A stretch of 21,582 nucleotides of DNA from JAIBJP01 sp036506175 (GTDB lineage: Bacteria > Actinomycetota > Thermoleophilia > Gaiellales > Gaiellaceae). The stretch lies in the NCBI GenBank assembly GCA_036506175.1, contig DASXSE010000028.1, positions 1 to 21,582 of the forward strand, written 5' to 3'. Below are positions 14,622-21,173 of this stretch, one piece after another; within the stretch, counting starts at the first letter, position 1; every line of letters starts with the position of its first letter. The notes beneath the pieces are model-generated. The model was not told the DNA's origin and did no database searches. It saw nothing but the letters and a program-made list of their open reading frames with translations. Made by a program: the position numbers and the translations under genes.

Positions 14622-15284
14622 GTGCTTCTGAGCGCACAGGGTGTGGCTCGTCGCTACGGACGGGTCGTCGCACTGGCCCCGACCAGTCTTGACATCAACG
14701 GCGGCGACGCGATCGCACTCATCGGGCCGAACGGGGCGGGCAAGTCGACGCTTCTGTCGATCCTGGCGGGCTCGCTCGAGCCGACCGAAGGGTCCGTTTC
14801 CTCAGGTGAGACCGGCGCCGGGCCGCGGGTGGGGTGGGTGCCGCAGCGCCAGGCTCATTACGCCCGGCTCTCGCCTCGGGAGAACCTCGAGCTCTTTGCG
14901 CGGCTTGAAGGCGTGGCCGATGCGGTCGGGGTGGCGGAGAGCTTTCTCCGGGTCCTCGACCTCCCCGACGACGGGCGCTGGACGGCTCAGCTCTCGGTCG
15001 GCAACCAGCAGCGGCTCAACCTGGCGATCGCCTTGCTCGCCGCTCCGAACGTGCTGCTTCTCGACGAGCCGACCGCATCCTTGGATCCGCGGCAGCGCCG
15101 GCGGCTGTGGGAAGTGGCGACGCAGGTCCGCGAGCGCGGGGGGGCGGTCGTTTTCGCCACCCAGAATCTCGAAGAGGTGGAGCACTTCGCGACCCGCGTC
15201 GTCGTACTCCTCGACGGGGCGCTCGTCTTCGACGGGTCGCTCGACGAGTTCTCGCGGTCTCCGGAGGCTGACGTTTTCGCGTGA
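14622..15284 (+). CDS. ABC transporter ATP-binding protein (ABC-2 exporter type)
   Basis: This 220-residue nucleotide-binding subunit drives the permease encoded next to it. Walker A is GPNGAGKST (35-43), the Q-loop region is VGWVPQRQAHY, and Walker B is LLLDEPTASLD (145-155). Two key elements are atypical: the signature reads LSVGN (124-128) instead of LSGGQ, and the H-loop position is Gln181 (VFATQNLEEVE) instead of His. The GTG start at 14622 gives the normal N-terminus (LLSAQGVARRYG). Its stop overlaps the permease start (GTGA). Adjacent heme genes suggest a link to heme or a tetrapyrrole, but only position supports this; the permease is not CcmB-like. Confidence 0.88.
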   Translation: MLLSAQGVARRYGRVVALAPTSLDINGGDAIALIGPNGAGKSTLLSILAGSLEPTEGSVSSGETGAGPRVGWVPQRQAHYARLSPRENLELFARLEGVADAVGVAESFLRVLDLPDDGRWTAQLSVGNQQRLNLAIALLAAPNVLLLDEPTASLDPRQRRRLWEVATQVRERGGAVVFATQNLEEVEHFATRVVVLLDGALVFDGSLDEFSRSPEADVFA

Positions 15285-16630
15285 GCAAGATCGGGCTCCT
15301 CCTGGGGAAGGACTTGCGCACGCTGCGGCGCTCCCCCCTCCTTCTCGCGGCGCTCGTCCTCTACCCGATCCTGTTTGCCGTTCTCGTCGGCCTCGTCGTG
15401 CGCTACGCAAACGATCGGCCGCGGGTGGCATTTGTCGACCTCGACCACCTCCCGGAGACGCTCACCGTCGGCAGCCAGCAGTTCAACGTCGAGCAGGTGA
15501 TTTCGCAGGTACAGGGCTCCGTCGATCTCGTCCCGCTCTCGCAAGAAGAGGCCGACGACCAGCTTGCGAGCGGCGGGATCGTGGCGGAAATCGTCGTGCC
15601 TCCGGGCTTCGCCTCCAAGCTGCGCGGGATGGTCGAGAGCCCCCGGCTCGTGCTCAAGACTGCACGCGGCGGGTTCTCAGGCAGGGTCGAGCAGCAGACC
15701 CAGGCACTCGTTTACGCGCTCAACCGCCGCCTCCAGGACGCCTATATCAAGGCGAACCTCAAGTACGTGAAGCTGATCCTGGAGGGTGGCCAGGGAAGCT
15801 TCCTCGGCAACGAGTTCGACGTCGTCGGCCTGGACCGGGCCGCGCAGATGCTCGACGAGATCCAGCGGACTTCGAAGGATCCGGAGGTATCGGCGCGCGC
15901 CGCGGAGCTCGCCACGTTCGTGCGCCAGGCAAGGCTCGCGCTGACCGCCTCGGGGGACTCTCTGCGCGCGACCGCCAATCCGATCCAGCTCAAGGTCGAC
16001 ACGAACGCTGGGCGGACGTGGCTCCTTTCTGCGCAGCTGCAGGCATATGCCCTCGCGCTGACGCTCGCATTCATCTGCGTCCTCCTGGCGGCCGCGGCGC
16101 TCGCGGCCGAACGCGATGAAAACGTCCTCGGCCGTCTCGTGCGGGGCCTCGTGCGGCTCCGCGATCTCGTCGCGGTCAAGATCCTGCTCGCCACGGTGAT
16201 CGCGTTGGCGCTGGGCTTCGCCATTGTGCTGCTCTTCGGAGTGCTCGCCGAAGCGCTTGGCGTCACCGGCGGCGAGCCCTGGGCGCGTCTGCCGCTCCTG
16301 TTGATCGGCATCGCGCTGGCGGGCGCGGCCTTTGGCGCGTTCGGAACTCTGGTCGGCGCCGTCTCGCGGGAATCGCGAACCGCGGTCCTCGTCGGCTTCC
16401 TGACCGCGCTCCCACTCGTCCTTCTCGGGCTCGTTCCGGAGGGAGCCGCCCGCGCCGCGTGGTGGGCCGGGCGGGCGTTCCCGTTCAGCCACGCCGTCGA
16501 CTTCTTCCAGGCCGCTCTCTACGACGCCGACCCGTGGGGCACGCTCGTGCGGGAAGGCGCATGGCTCATTGGCCTGGGTCTCCTCTTTGCCGCGGGGGCG
16601 CGAGCTGGCATGCGAAGATTGCTCGCGTAA
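15281..16630 (+). CDS. ABC-2 type transporter permease with large extracytoplasmic domain
   Basis: This 449-residue permease has one N-terminal membrane helix (about 20-43, LLLAALVLYPILFAVLVGLVV), then about 200 residues outside the membrane, then five helices from about 250 to 445. That is the layout of NatB/YhgE-type ABC-2 exporters. The external part contains VVPPGFASKLRGM and long helical, probably coiled stretches. It pairs with the preceding ATPase, to which it is joined by a GTGA overlap. The stop codon TAA is followed immediately by the hemB ATG (TAAATG), so transporter and heme genes are very likely one transcript. The exported substrate cannot be read from sequence. Confidence 0.85.
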   Translation: MSKIGLLLGKDLRTLRRSPLLLAALVLYPILFAVLVGLVVRYANDRPRVAFVDLDHLPETLTVGSQQFNVEQVISQVQGSVDLVPLSQEEADDQLASGGIVAEIVVPPGFASKLRGMVESPRLVLKTARGGFSGRVEQQTQALVYALNRRLQDAYIKANLKYVKLILEGGQGSFLGNEFDVVGLDRAAQMLDEIQRTSKDPEVSARAAELATFVRQARLALTASGDSLRATANPIQLKVDTNAGRTWLLSAQLQAYALALTLAFICVLLAAAALAAERDENVLGRLVRGLVRLRDLVAVKILLATVIALALGFAIVLLFGVLAEALGVTGGEPWARLPLLLIGIALAGAAFGAFGTLVGAVSRESRTAVLVGFLTALPLVLLGLVPEGAARAAWWAGRAFPFSHAVDFFQAALYDADPWGTLVREGAWLIGLGLLFAAGARAGMRRLLA

Positions 16631-17602
16631 ATGAGCGTATTTCCGGTCACCCGGCTGCGTCGCTTCAGGCGGACGGCCGCCCTGCGCGACCTCGTGCGGG
16701 AAGCGCGCGTCGACGTGCGCGATCTCGTCTATCCGCTCTTCGCGTGCCCGGGTGAAGGGGTCGAGCGCCCTCTCGAAGGCCTCGACGGAATCGCGCAGCG
16801 CTCGATCGACCGCCTCACCGCGGAGGCGGCCGAGGCGCACGACCTGGGCGTCGGCGCCGTGCTCCTCTTCGGGATTCCGGTGGAGAAGGACGACGCCGCC
16901 TCGGGCGCCTACGACGATGACGGCATCGTCCAGAACGCCCTGCGTGCGCTTCGCGAAGGAGTCCCCGAGCTCGTCCTGCTGACGGACGTCTGTCTCTGCG
17001 AGTACACCTCCCACGGCCACTGCGGCGTCGTGGACGAGGGGGAAGTCGTCAACGACCTTTCGCTCGAGCTCCTGGCGAAGACGGCGGTCAGCCACGCCGA
17101 GGCCGGCGCGGACGCCGTCTGCCCGAGCGACATGATGGACGGGCGCGTCGGCGCAATCCGCGCGGCGCTCGATTCCGAGGGCTTCGAGCAGGTTCCCATC
17201 GTCTCCTACGCGGCGAAGTACGCCTCGGCGTTCTATGGCCCGTTCCGGGAAGCGGCCGAATCCGCGCCGGCTTTCGGTGACCGCCGCGGCTACCAGATGG
17301 ACCCGGCGAACGCCCGCGAGGCGCTACGTGAATGCGAGCTCGACCTCGGCGAGGGCGCGGATGCGCTCATGATCAAGCCGGCGCTGCCTTCCCTCGACGT
17401 CATCGCCGCGGCCCGGGCGCGGTTCGACGTGCCGATCTTCGCGTACAACGTCAGCGGTGAGTACGCGATGGTGAAGGCGGCCGCCGCACGAGGCTGGCTC
17501 GACGAGCGCCAGGCCGCGCTGGAGAGCCTGACGGCGATCAAGCGCGCTGGTGCCGACGTCATCGTCACGTACTGGGCCAAGGAAGCGGCTCGGTGGCTAT
17601 AG
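16631..17602 (+). CDS. hemB: Porphobilinogen synthase (delta-aminolevulinic acid dehydratase)
   Basis: This 323-residue cytoplasmic enzyme condenses two 5-aminolevulinate molecules to porphobilinogen in tetrapyrrole synthesis. The active-site lysines are Lys196 (SYAAKYASAFYGPFR) and Lys249 (LMIKPALPSLD). The cysteine-rich zinc site is intact (Cys121, Cys123 and Cys131 in DVCLCEYTSHGHCG), so this is the zinc-dependent type rather than the magnesium-only type. Length and start (FPVTRLRRFRRTAALRDLV) are typical. It starts directly on the permease stop codon and its end overlaps hemL by 10 bases. With hemL it covers two consecutive steps of the C5 heme pathway; hemA, hemC and hemD are presumably outside the window. 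Confidence 0.96.
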   Translation: MSVFPVTRLRRFRRTAALRDLVREARVDVRDLVYPLFACPGEGVERPLEGLDGIAQRSIDRLTAEAAEAHDLGVGAVLLFGIPVEKDDAASGAYDDDGIVQNALRALREGVPELVLLTDVCLCEYTSHGHCGVVDEGEVVNDLSLELLAKTAVSHAEAGADAVCPSDMMDGRVGAIRAALDSEGFEQVPIVSYAAKYASAFYGPFREAAESAPAFGDRRGYQMDPANAREALRECELDLGEGADALMIKPALPSLDVIAAARARFDVPIFAYNVSGEYAMVKAAAARGWLDERQAALESLTAIKRAGADVIVTYWAKEAARWL

Positions 17603-18789
17603 CAACGTCGCTCTGGCGGCGGGCGCAGTCGAGCATTCCGGGCGGCGTGAACTCGCCGGTCCGGGCATGGCGGGCCGTCGGGGCGGACGAGCCGTTCTTC
17701 GTCCGGCGCGGCGAAGGTGCCTACCTGGAGGACACAGAGGGGCATCGCTACGTCGACTGGGTCATGTCATGGGGCCCGCTGGTCTTCGGTCACGCCGACC
17801 CGGAGGTGGTGGAAGCGGTGCAAGAAGCGGCCGCGGACGGAACCACGTTCGGCGCGCCCACCGAGCGAGAGGTCGAGCTCGCGGAGGAGATCTGCGCCGC
17901 GGTCGCGTCCATCGAGAAGGTGCGCCTCGTCAGCTCCGGGACCGAGGCCGCGATGAGCGCCGTGCGACTCGCGCGCGGCTGCACGGGCCGCGACCTGATC
18001 CTGCGCTTCGCCGGCTGCTACCACGGTCACGGCGACGCGCTGCTGACCGAAAGGGATGCACTCGTCTGTCCGTTCAACGACGCGGACGCAGTCGAGTCGG
18101 CAGCCGACCGAGCAGGTGAGCGGCTCGCCGCAGTCATCGTCGAGCCGGTCGCGGGAAACATGGGCGTCGTCCCCCCGGCGCCCGGCTTCCTCGAGGCGCT
18201 GCGCTCACTCTGCGATTCGTCGGGCGCGTTGCTCGTGTTCGACGAGGTGATCACGGGCTTTCGCGTCGCACGCGGGGGCGCGCAGGAACTCTATGGAGTA
18301 CGGCCCGACCTGACCGTGCTCGGGAAGATCGTCGGCGGCGGCCTGCCGCTGGCCGCTTTCGGCGGACGCGCTGATCTCATGGACGAGCTCGCCCCGGCGG
18401 GGCCCGTCTTCCAGGCGGGAACGCTCTCCGGGAACCCGCTGGCGACGGCCGCCGCGCTCGCTGTCGTCAGGCGCCTGCGCGACCCCGAGATCTACGGGCG
18501 GCTGGAGGCGACCGCCGCCGCGCTTGCGCGCGGCCTCCAGCATCCGGACGTGACCGTGCAGCGCGTGGGATCGATGCTCACGCTCTTCTTCCGGAGAGCG
18601 CCCGTGCGCAACCTCGCCGATGCCCAGCAGAGTGATCTCGACCGTTACAGCGCCTTTTTCATGCACCTGCTCGAGCGCGGCGTCTACATCGCTCCATCGC
18701 AGTTCGAAGCGTCGTTCGTCTCGACCGCGCACGGGCCCGCCGAGGTTGCACGAACCGTCGAAGCCGCCCAGGAGTTCCTTGCCGGTTAG
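17593..18789 (+). CDS. hemL: Glutamate-1-semialdehyde 2,1-aminomutase, lacking the active-site loop
   Basis: This 398-residue PLP enzyme converts glutamate-1-semialdehyde to 5-aminolevulinate. Family motifs are strong: IPGGVNSPVRAW, WVMSWGPLVFGH, GAPTEREVELAE, VSSGTEAAMSAVRLARG, GCYHGHGD, VFDEVITGFRVA, the PLP lysine Lys245 (VLGKIVGGGLP) and QAGTLSGNPLA. It is about 30 residues shorter than usual (near 426-430). Most of the loss lies between GCYHGHGDALL (141-151) and PFNDADAV (160-167), where relatives have about 29 residues and this protein has 8. That is where the mobile active-site loop of the family lies. The GTG at 17593 overlaps hemB, whose product feeds the next step, so function as HemL is still the best call; a related class-III aminotransferase is less likely. 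Confidence 0.9.
   Translation: MAIATSLWRRAQSSIPGGVNSPVRAWRAVGADEPFFVRRGEGAYLEDTEGHRYVDWVMSWGPLVFGHADPEVVEAVQEAAADGTTFGAPTEREVELAEEICAAVASIEKVRLVSSGTEAAMSAVRLARGCTGRDLILRFAGCYHGHGDALLTERDALVCPFNDADAVESAADRAGERLAAVIVEPVAGNMGVVPPAPGFLEALRSLCDSSGALLVFDEVITGFRVARGGAQELYGVRPDLTVLGKIVGGGLPLAAFGGRADLMDELAPAGPVFQAGTLSGNPLATAAALAVVRRLRDPEIYGRLEATAAALARGLQHPDVTVQRVGSMLTLFFRRAPVRNLADAQQSDLDRYSAFFMHLLERGVYIAPSQFEASFVSTAHGPAEVARTVEAAQEFLAG
18770..18774 (+). promoter_or_regulatory. Ribosome-binding site deciding the TTG start at 18779
   Basis: AGGAG lies within the end of hemL, four bases before TTG 18779. It is one of the few clear Shine-Dalgarno sequences in the window and supports TTG over any other start for the hypothetical protein. 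Confidence 0.6.
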
Positions 18790-19243
18790 GACGACGACCA
18801 TCTGGGAAACGATCGCGGTCGAGGCCGAGCGCGAAAGCCCGCTCTGGGCCGCGGCCCTCCGGGACGAGGTCGACCGCGAGGAGACCCCAGTCTTTTCGCC
18901 GCTGACGGAGGAGCGCTTCGCCCTCGGAATCGAATCGATCTACGAGGGATATCTCCTGCACTACGGCCGGCCGCGCCTGTTCTCGCCCGCTGATCGCGAC
19001 GCGGCCGTTCTCCTCGGCGACTACCTCTACGCCCACGGCCTCGTGCGCATCACCGCCCTCGGCGACGTCATCGCCGTCGAGCGACTCGCGGAGCTGCTCT
19101 CCCTCTGTGCCCACCTCCGGGCGGAGAACCAAGCGGGGGACGGCGAGGCCTGGGCCTCGACAGTCGGCTCCCTCGGCGATGGCGAGCCGTCGCCGGACGC
19201 GGTTCACCGGGCTCTCGCCCTCCACTCAGACCGTGTGCTCTAG
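18779..19243 (+). CDS. Conserved-looking hypothetical protein coupled to hemL
   Basis: This 154-residue soluble protein is Glu/Arg-rich and probably mostly helical (VEAERESPLWAAALRDEVD, then FALGIESIYEGYLLHYGR, and DAAVLLGDYLYAHGLVRI). I do not recognise it, and it has no signal peptide, membrane helix or cysteine-rich site. The TTG at 18779 overlaps the hemL end by 11 bases and is preceded by AGGAG at 18770-18774, four bases before the start, so translation is well supported. An open frame further upstream is only the shadow of hemL. Coupling to hemB-hemL suggests a link to tetrapyrrole synthesis or the preceding exporter, which is inference from position only. Confidence 0.7.
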   Translation: MPVRTTTIWETIAVEAERESPLWAAALRDEVDREETPVFSPLTEERFALGIESIYEGYLLHYGRPRLFSPADRDAAVLLGDYLYAHGLVRITALGDVIAVERLAELLSLCAHLRAENQAGDGEAWASTVGSLGDGEPSPDAVHRALALHSDRVL

Positions 19244-19246
19244 GAT
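19241..19246 (+). promoter_or_regulatory. -10-like box (TAGGAT) for the 58-residue membrane protein gene
   Basis: TAGGAT begins on the stop codon of the hypothetical protein gene and lies nine bases before the ATG at 19256, the same distance as TAACCT before the GtrA gene. No ribosome site lies between. Confidence 0.4.
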
Positions 19247-19255
19247 CCCCGCCGG

Positions 19256-19432
19256 ATGACGCTCGCGCTCGTCCTCGCTGCCGAGAAGTCTCCGGCCCAG
19301 GAGGGTCGCGACGTCATCCTCGCGATGCTTGTCGTCGGCCTCGTCTTCCTGGGCGTCGTGTTGCTCGGCCAGCTGGCGCGCTATCTGGGCCACAAGCGCG
19401 CTGCGCGCCGCGCCGAGCGGCGGGTTTACTAG
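19256..19432 (+). CDS. Small single-span membrane protein (58 residues)
   Basis: The ATG at 19256 opens a 58-residue frame ending in TAG. It has a short hydrophobic start (LALVLAA), a polar stretch (EKSPAQEGRD), one strong membrane helix at 20-42 (VILAMLVVGLVFLGVVLLGQL) and a highly basic tail (HKRAARRAERR), so the C-terminus should be cytoplasmic. Codon use is GC-rich at third positions like its neighbours. No family is recognised. It lies between heme-synthesis genes and a UbiD/Rieske region, so an accessory role in respiration is possible but unproven. Its stop codon is part of a 14-base tandem duplication. Confidence 0.6.
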   Translation: MTLALVLAAEKSPAQEGRDVILAMLVVGLVFLGVVLLGQLARYLGHKRAARRAERRVY

Positions 19433-19448
19433 GTCGGGTTTACTAGGA
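19421..19448. repeat. 14-base tandem duplication over the end of the small membrane protein gene
   Basis: CGGGTTTACTAGGT is followed directly by CGGGTTTACTAGGA, matching at 13 of 14 positions. The first copy holds the last codons and stop of the 58-residue gene. It looks like a recent local slippage duplication; no function is evident. Confidence 0.8.
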
Positions 19449-19472
19449 CTCGAAGTTCAGGGCTGACCCCGG

Positions 19473-19485
19473 CCCGGAAACCGGG
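19473..19485. terminator. Short GC hairpin, weak terminator candidate
   Basis: CCCGG, loop AAA, CCGGG forms a 5-base-pair perfect stem 40 bases after the small membrane protein gene. There is no T-run after it, so it is at best a weak intrinsic terminator. The remaining intergenic sequence to 19621 shows only the two -10-like boxes and the short ORF listed separately. Confidence 0.3.
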
Positions 19486-19517
19486 AGCGCCCCGTTACGT
19501 CGAGCTCTGGCGAGTCG

Positions 19518-19523
19518 TAGTTT
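19518..19523 (+). promoter_or_regulatory. -10-like box (TAGTTT) before a 26-codon ORF
   Basis: TAGTTT lies seven bases before the ATG at 19531, the same spacing as at the protease, small membrane protein and UbiD-family genes. It could be a true leaderless promoter or a chance match in this less GC-rich patch. Confidence 0.3.
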
Positions 19524-19530
19524 GGCTTGC

Positions 19531-19611
19531 ATGTTGCACGCGACCATCCACTCCGTTCCGCCCGGCTGGTGGCGCGTGCTCGAGCCCAGAGATTCAGCGG
19601 GCCGCGGTTAG
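19531..19611 (+). CDS. Possible leaderless 26-residue small ORF upstream of the UbiD-family gene
   Basis: The frame reads MLHATIHSVPPGWWRVLEPR then DSAGRG and TAG. Third codon positions are mostly G or C, as in real genes here. Its stop codon is also the first three bases of the TAGACT -10 box of the next gene. No homologue is recognised. It could be a leader peptide affecting the downstream promoter, or chance. Confidence 0.25.
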   Translation: MLHATIHSVPPGWWRVLEPRDSAGRG

Positions 19612-19614
19612 ACT
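19609..19614 (+). promoter_or_regulatory. -10 box (TAGACT) for the UbiD-family gene, probably leaderless
   Basis: TAGACT is followed by seven bases and the GTG at 19622. The surrounding GCGGTTAGACTCA nearly repeats the sequence in front of the GTG at 6914. No -35 box or ribosome site is visible. Confidence 0.55.
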
Positions 19615-19621
19615 CAAGTCC

Positions 19622-21106
19622 GTGCCTGCGAGCGATCTGCGCTCCTGGATCGATCTCCTGCGGCGAGAGGGTGAGCTCGTCGAGGTCGAAGCCGAGGTCG
19701 ACCCGCACCTCGAGGTCACTGAGATCGTCGACAGGACGGTCAAGTCGGGAGGCCCGGCGCTCCTCTTCAGGAACGTCAAGGGCTCCAGCCACCCAATGCT
19801 GATCAACCAGTTCGGGACCGAGCGGCGCATGTGCCTGGCCTTCGAGGAGCCCAGCCTCGACTCGGTCGCCCGCAAGCTGGAAGACGTCCTCGAGATGCAG
19901 CCGCCGCAAGGTCTGGTCGAGAAGGTGAAGGGGCTTGGAAAGCTCAAGCGGCTCGCCGACTCGATGCCGAAGACGGTTCGTTCCGGTGCGTGTCAGGAGC
20001 TGGAGCTCGAGCCGGACCTCGACTCGCTGCCGATTCAGCACTGCTGGCCGAGCGACCCGGCGCCGTTCATCACGCTTCCCGCCGTCATCACACGCGATCC
20101 GCGCACCGGCACGCGCAACGTCGGGATGTACCGGATGCAGAAGATCGACGCGAAGACGACCTTCATGCACTGGCAGATCCACAAGGACGGCGCCGCGGAC
20201 TGGCGCGGCATGGGCGATCGGCTCGACGTCGCGGTCGCCCTTGGCTGCGACCCGGTGACCACCTACTCGGCGAGCGCGCCGCTTCCGAAGCACATCGACG
20301 AGTTCATGCTGGCCGGCTTTCTGCGCGGAGAAGCCGTCGAGCTCGTCAAGTGCAAGACCGTCGACCTCGAGGTGCCGGCGGAGGCCGAGATCGTGCTCGA
20401 GGGCTACATCGAGAAGGGCGAGCTCGGCACCGAAGGGCCCTTCGGCGACCACACCGGCTACTACTCGCCCCCCGAGCCCTTCCCCGTGTTCCATCTGACC
20501 TGCATGACGATGCGGCGGGACGCGATCTATCCGTCGATCGTGGTGGGCGTCCCGCCGGCTGAGGATGCCTGGCTCGGGAAGGCGACCGAGCGCATCTTCC
20601 TCCCGGCGATTCGCATGACTGTCCCCGAGATCGTCGACTACGACCTGCCTGTCGCCGGCGCGTTCCACAACTGTGTCATCGTCTCGATCCGCAAGGGCTT
20701 TCCCGGTCATGCCAAGAAAGTCATGCACGCCATCTGGGGGCTCGGGATGCTCTCGCTCTCCAAGTCGGTCGTCGTGGTGGACGAGTTCGTCGACGTGCAC
20801 GACTACGAGCAGGTCTTCTTCCACGTCTGCGCCAACGTCGACCCCGGCCGCGACGTCATGGTCTCCGAAGGCCCGCTCGACCAGCTCGACCACTCCGCGC
20901 GCATGTACTGCTACGGCGGCAAGCTCGGCATCGACGCCACGCACAAATGGGAGTCGGAGGGGGCGCGTCCGTGGCCTGAACGGATCGAGATGAGCGCCGA
21001 AGTTCGTGACTTGGTCGACCGGCGCTGGAGCGAGTATGGGATCGAGCCGCCTGGTGCTCAGAACGGCGGAATTTCCAGGGTATTGAGGCAAACGCTACGT
21101 CGTTGA
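19622..21106 (+). CDS. ubiD: UbiD-family prenylated-FMN-dependent decarboxylase
   Basis: This 494-residue protein has the length and pattern of UbiD, which decarboxylates aromatic or unsaturated acids using prenylated FMN, typically in quinone synthesis. Visible cofactor and catalytic regions are TRNVGMYRMQ (164-173), AEIVLEGYIEKGELGTEGPF around Glu260, and GDHTGYYSPPEP (275-286), which together supply the conserved Arg-Glu-Asp set. The C-terminal part (AFHNCVIVSIRKGFPGHAKK) is also typical. The GTG at 19622 follows the TAGACT box by seven bases. Actinobacteria generally make menaquinone, so a menaquinone-pathway role is more likely than ubiquinone, but sequence alone does not show the substrate. 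The flavin prenyltransferase UbiX is not in the window. Confidence 0.85.
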   Translation: MPASDLRSWIDLLRREGELVEVEAEVDPHLEVTEIVDRTVKSGGPALLFRNVKGSSHPMLINQFGTERRMCLAFEEPSLDSVARKLEDVLEMQPPQGLVEKVKGLGKLKRLADSMPKTVRSGACQELELEPDLDSLPIQHCWPSDPAPFITLPAVITRDPRTGTRNVGMYRMQKIDAKTTFMHWQIHKDGAADWRGMGDRLDVAVALGCDPVTTYSASAPLPKHIDEFMLAGFLRGEAVELVKCKTVDLEVPAEAEIVLEGYIEKGELGTEGPFGDHTGYYSPPEPFPVFHLTCMTMRRDAIYPSIVVGVPPAEDAWLGKATERIFLPAIRMTVPEIVDYDLPVAGAFHNCVIVSIRKGFPGHAKKVMHAIWGLGMLSLSKSVVVVDEFVDVHDYEQVFFHVCANVDPGRDVMVSEGPLDQLDHSARMYCYGGKLGIDATHKWESEGARPWPERIEMSAEVRDLVDRRWSEYGIEPPGAQNGGISRVLRQTLRR

Positions 21107-21132
21107 CAGGATCCGTCCACCACAGAAACAAT

Positions 21133-21153
21133 GCCGCTGCTTGTAACAGTGGC
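21133..21153. terminator. Hairpin between the UbiD-family gene and the Rieske-like gene
   Basis: GCCGCTG, seven-base loop, CAGTGGC pair into a 7-base-pair stem with one G-U pair. There is no T-run after it, as is common for terminators in GC-rich actinobacteria. It lies 27 bases after the ubiD stop and just before the ribosome site of the next gene, so it may instead be a leader structure. Confidence 0.35.
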
Positions 21154-21163
21154 GGAGTGACGA

Positions 21164-21169
21164 AGGGAG
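21164..21169 (+). promoter_or_regulatory. Ribosome-binding site for the TTG start at 21174
   Basis: AGGGAG lies four bases before the TTG at 21174. It contrasts with the leaderless-looking genes in the window and supports TTG as the start of the probable Rieske protein. Confidence 0.6.
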
Positions 21170-21173
21170 CTGG

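Noticed and set aside
15677..17095. Leftward open frame of 472 residues opposite the permease and hemB
   Set aside because: Low-complexity Arg/Glu/Asp-rich translation crossing two real genes; no family pattern.
19457..21091. Leftward open frame of 544 residues opposite the UbiD-family gene
   Set aside because: Antisense shadow; composition is Asp/Val/His/Arg-rich without domain motifs, while the plus strand has clear UbiD motifs.
21103..21108. TTGACA, a perfect -35 box at the end of the UbiD-family gene
   Set aside because: No TAnnnT hexamer lies at 16-19 bases downstream; the match overlaps codons and is probably chance.
21131..21160. Nine-codon ORF before the Rieske-like gene
   Set aside because: Too short, no promoter spacing, and it overlaps the hairpin at 21133-21153; better explained as leader sequence.
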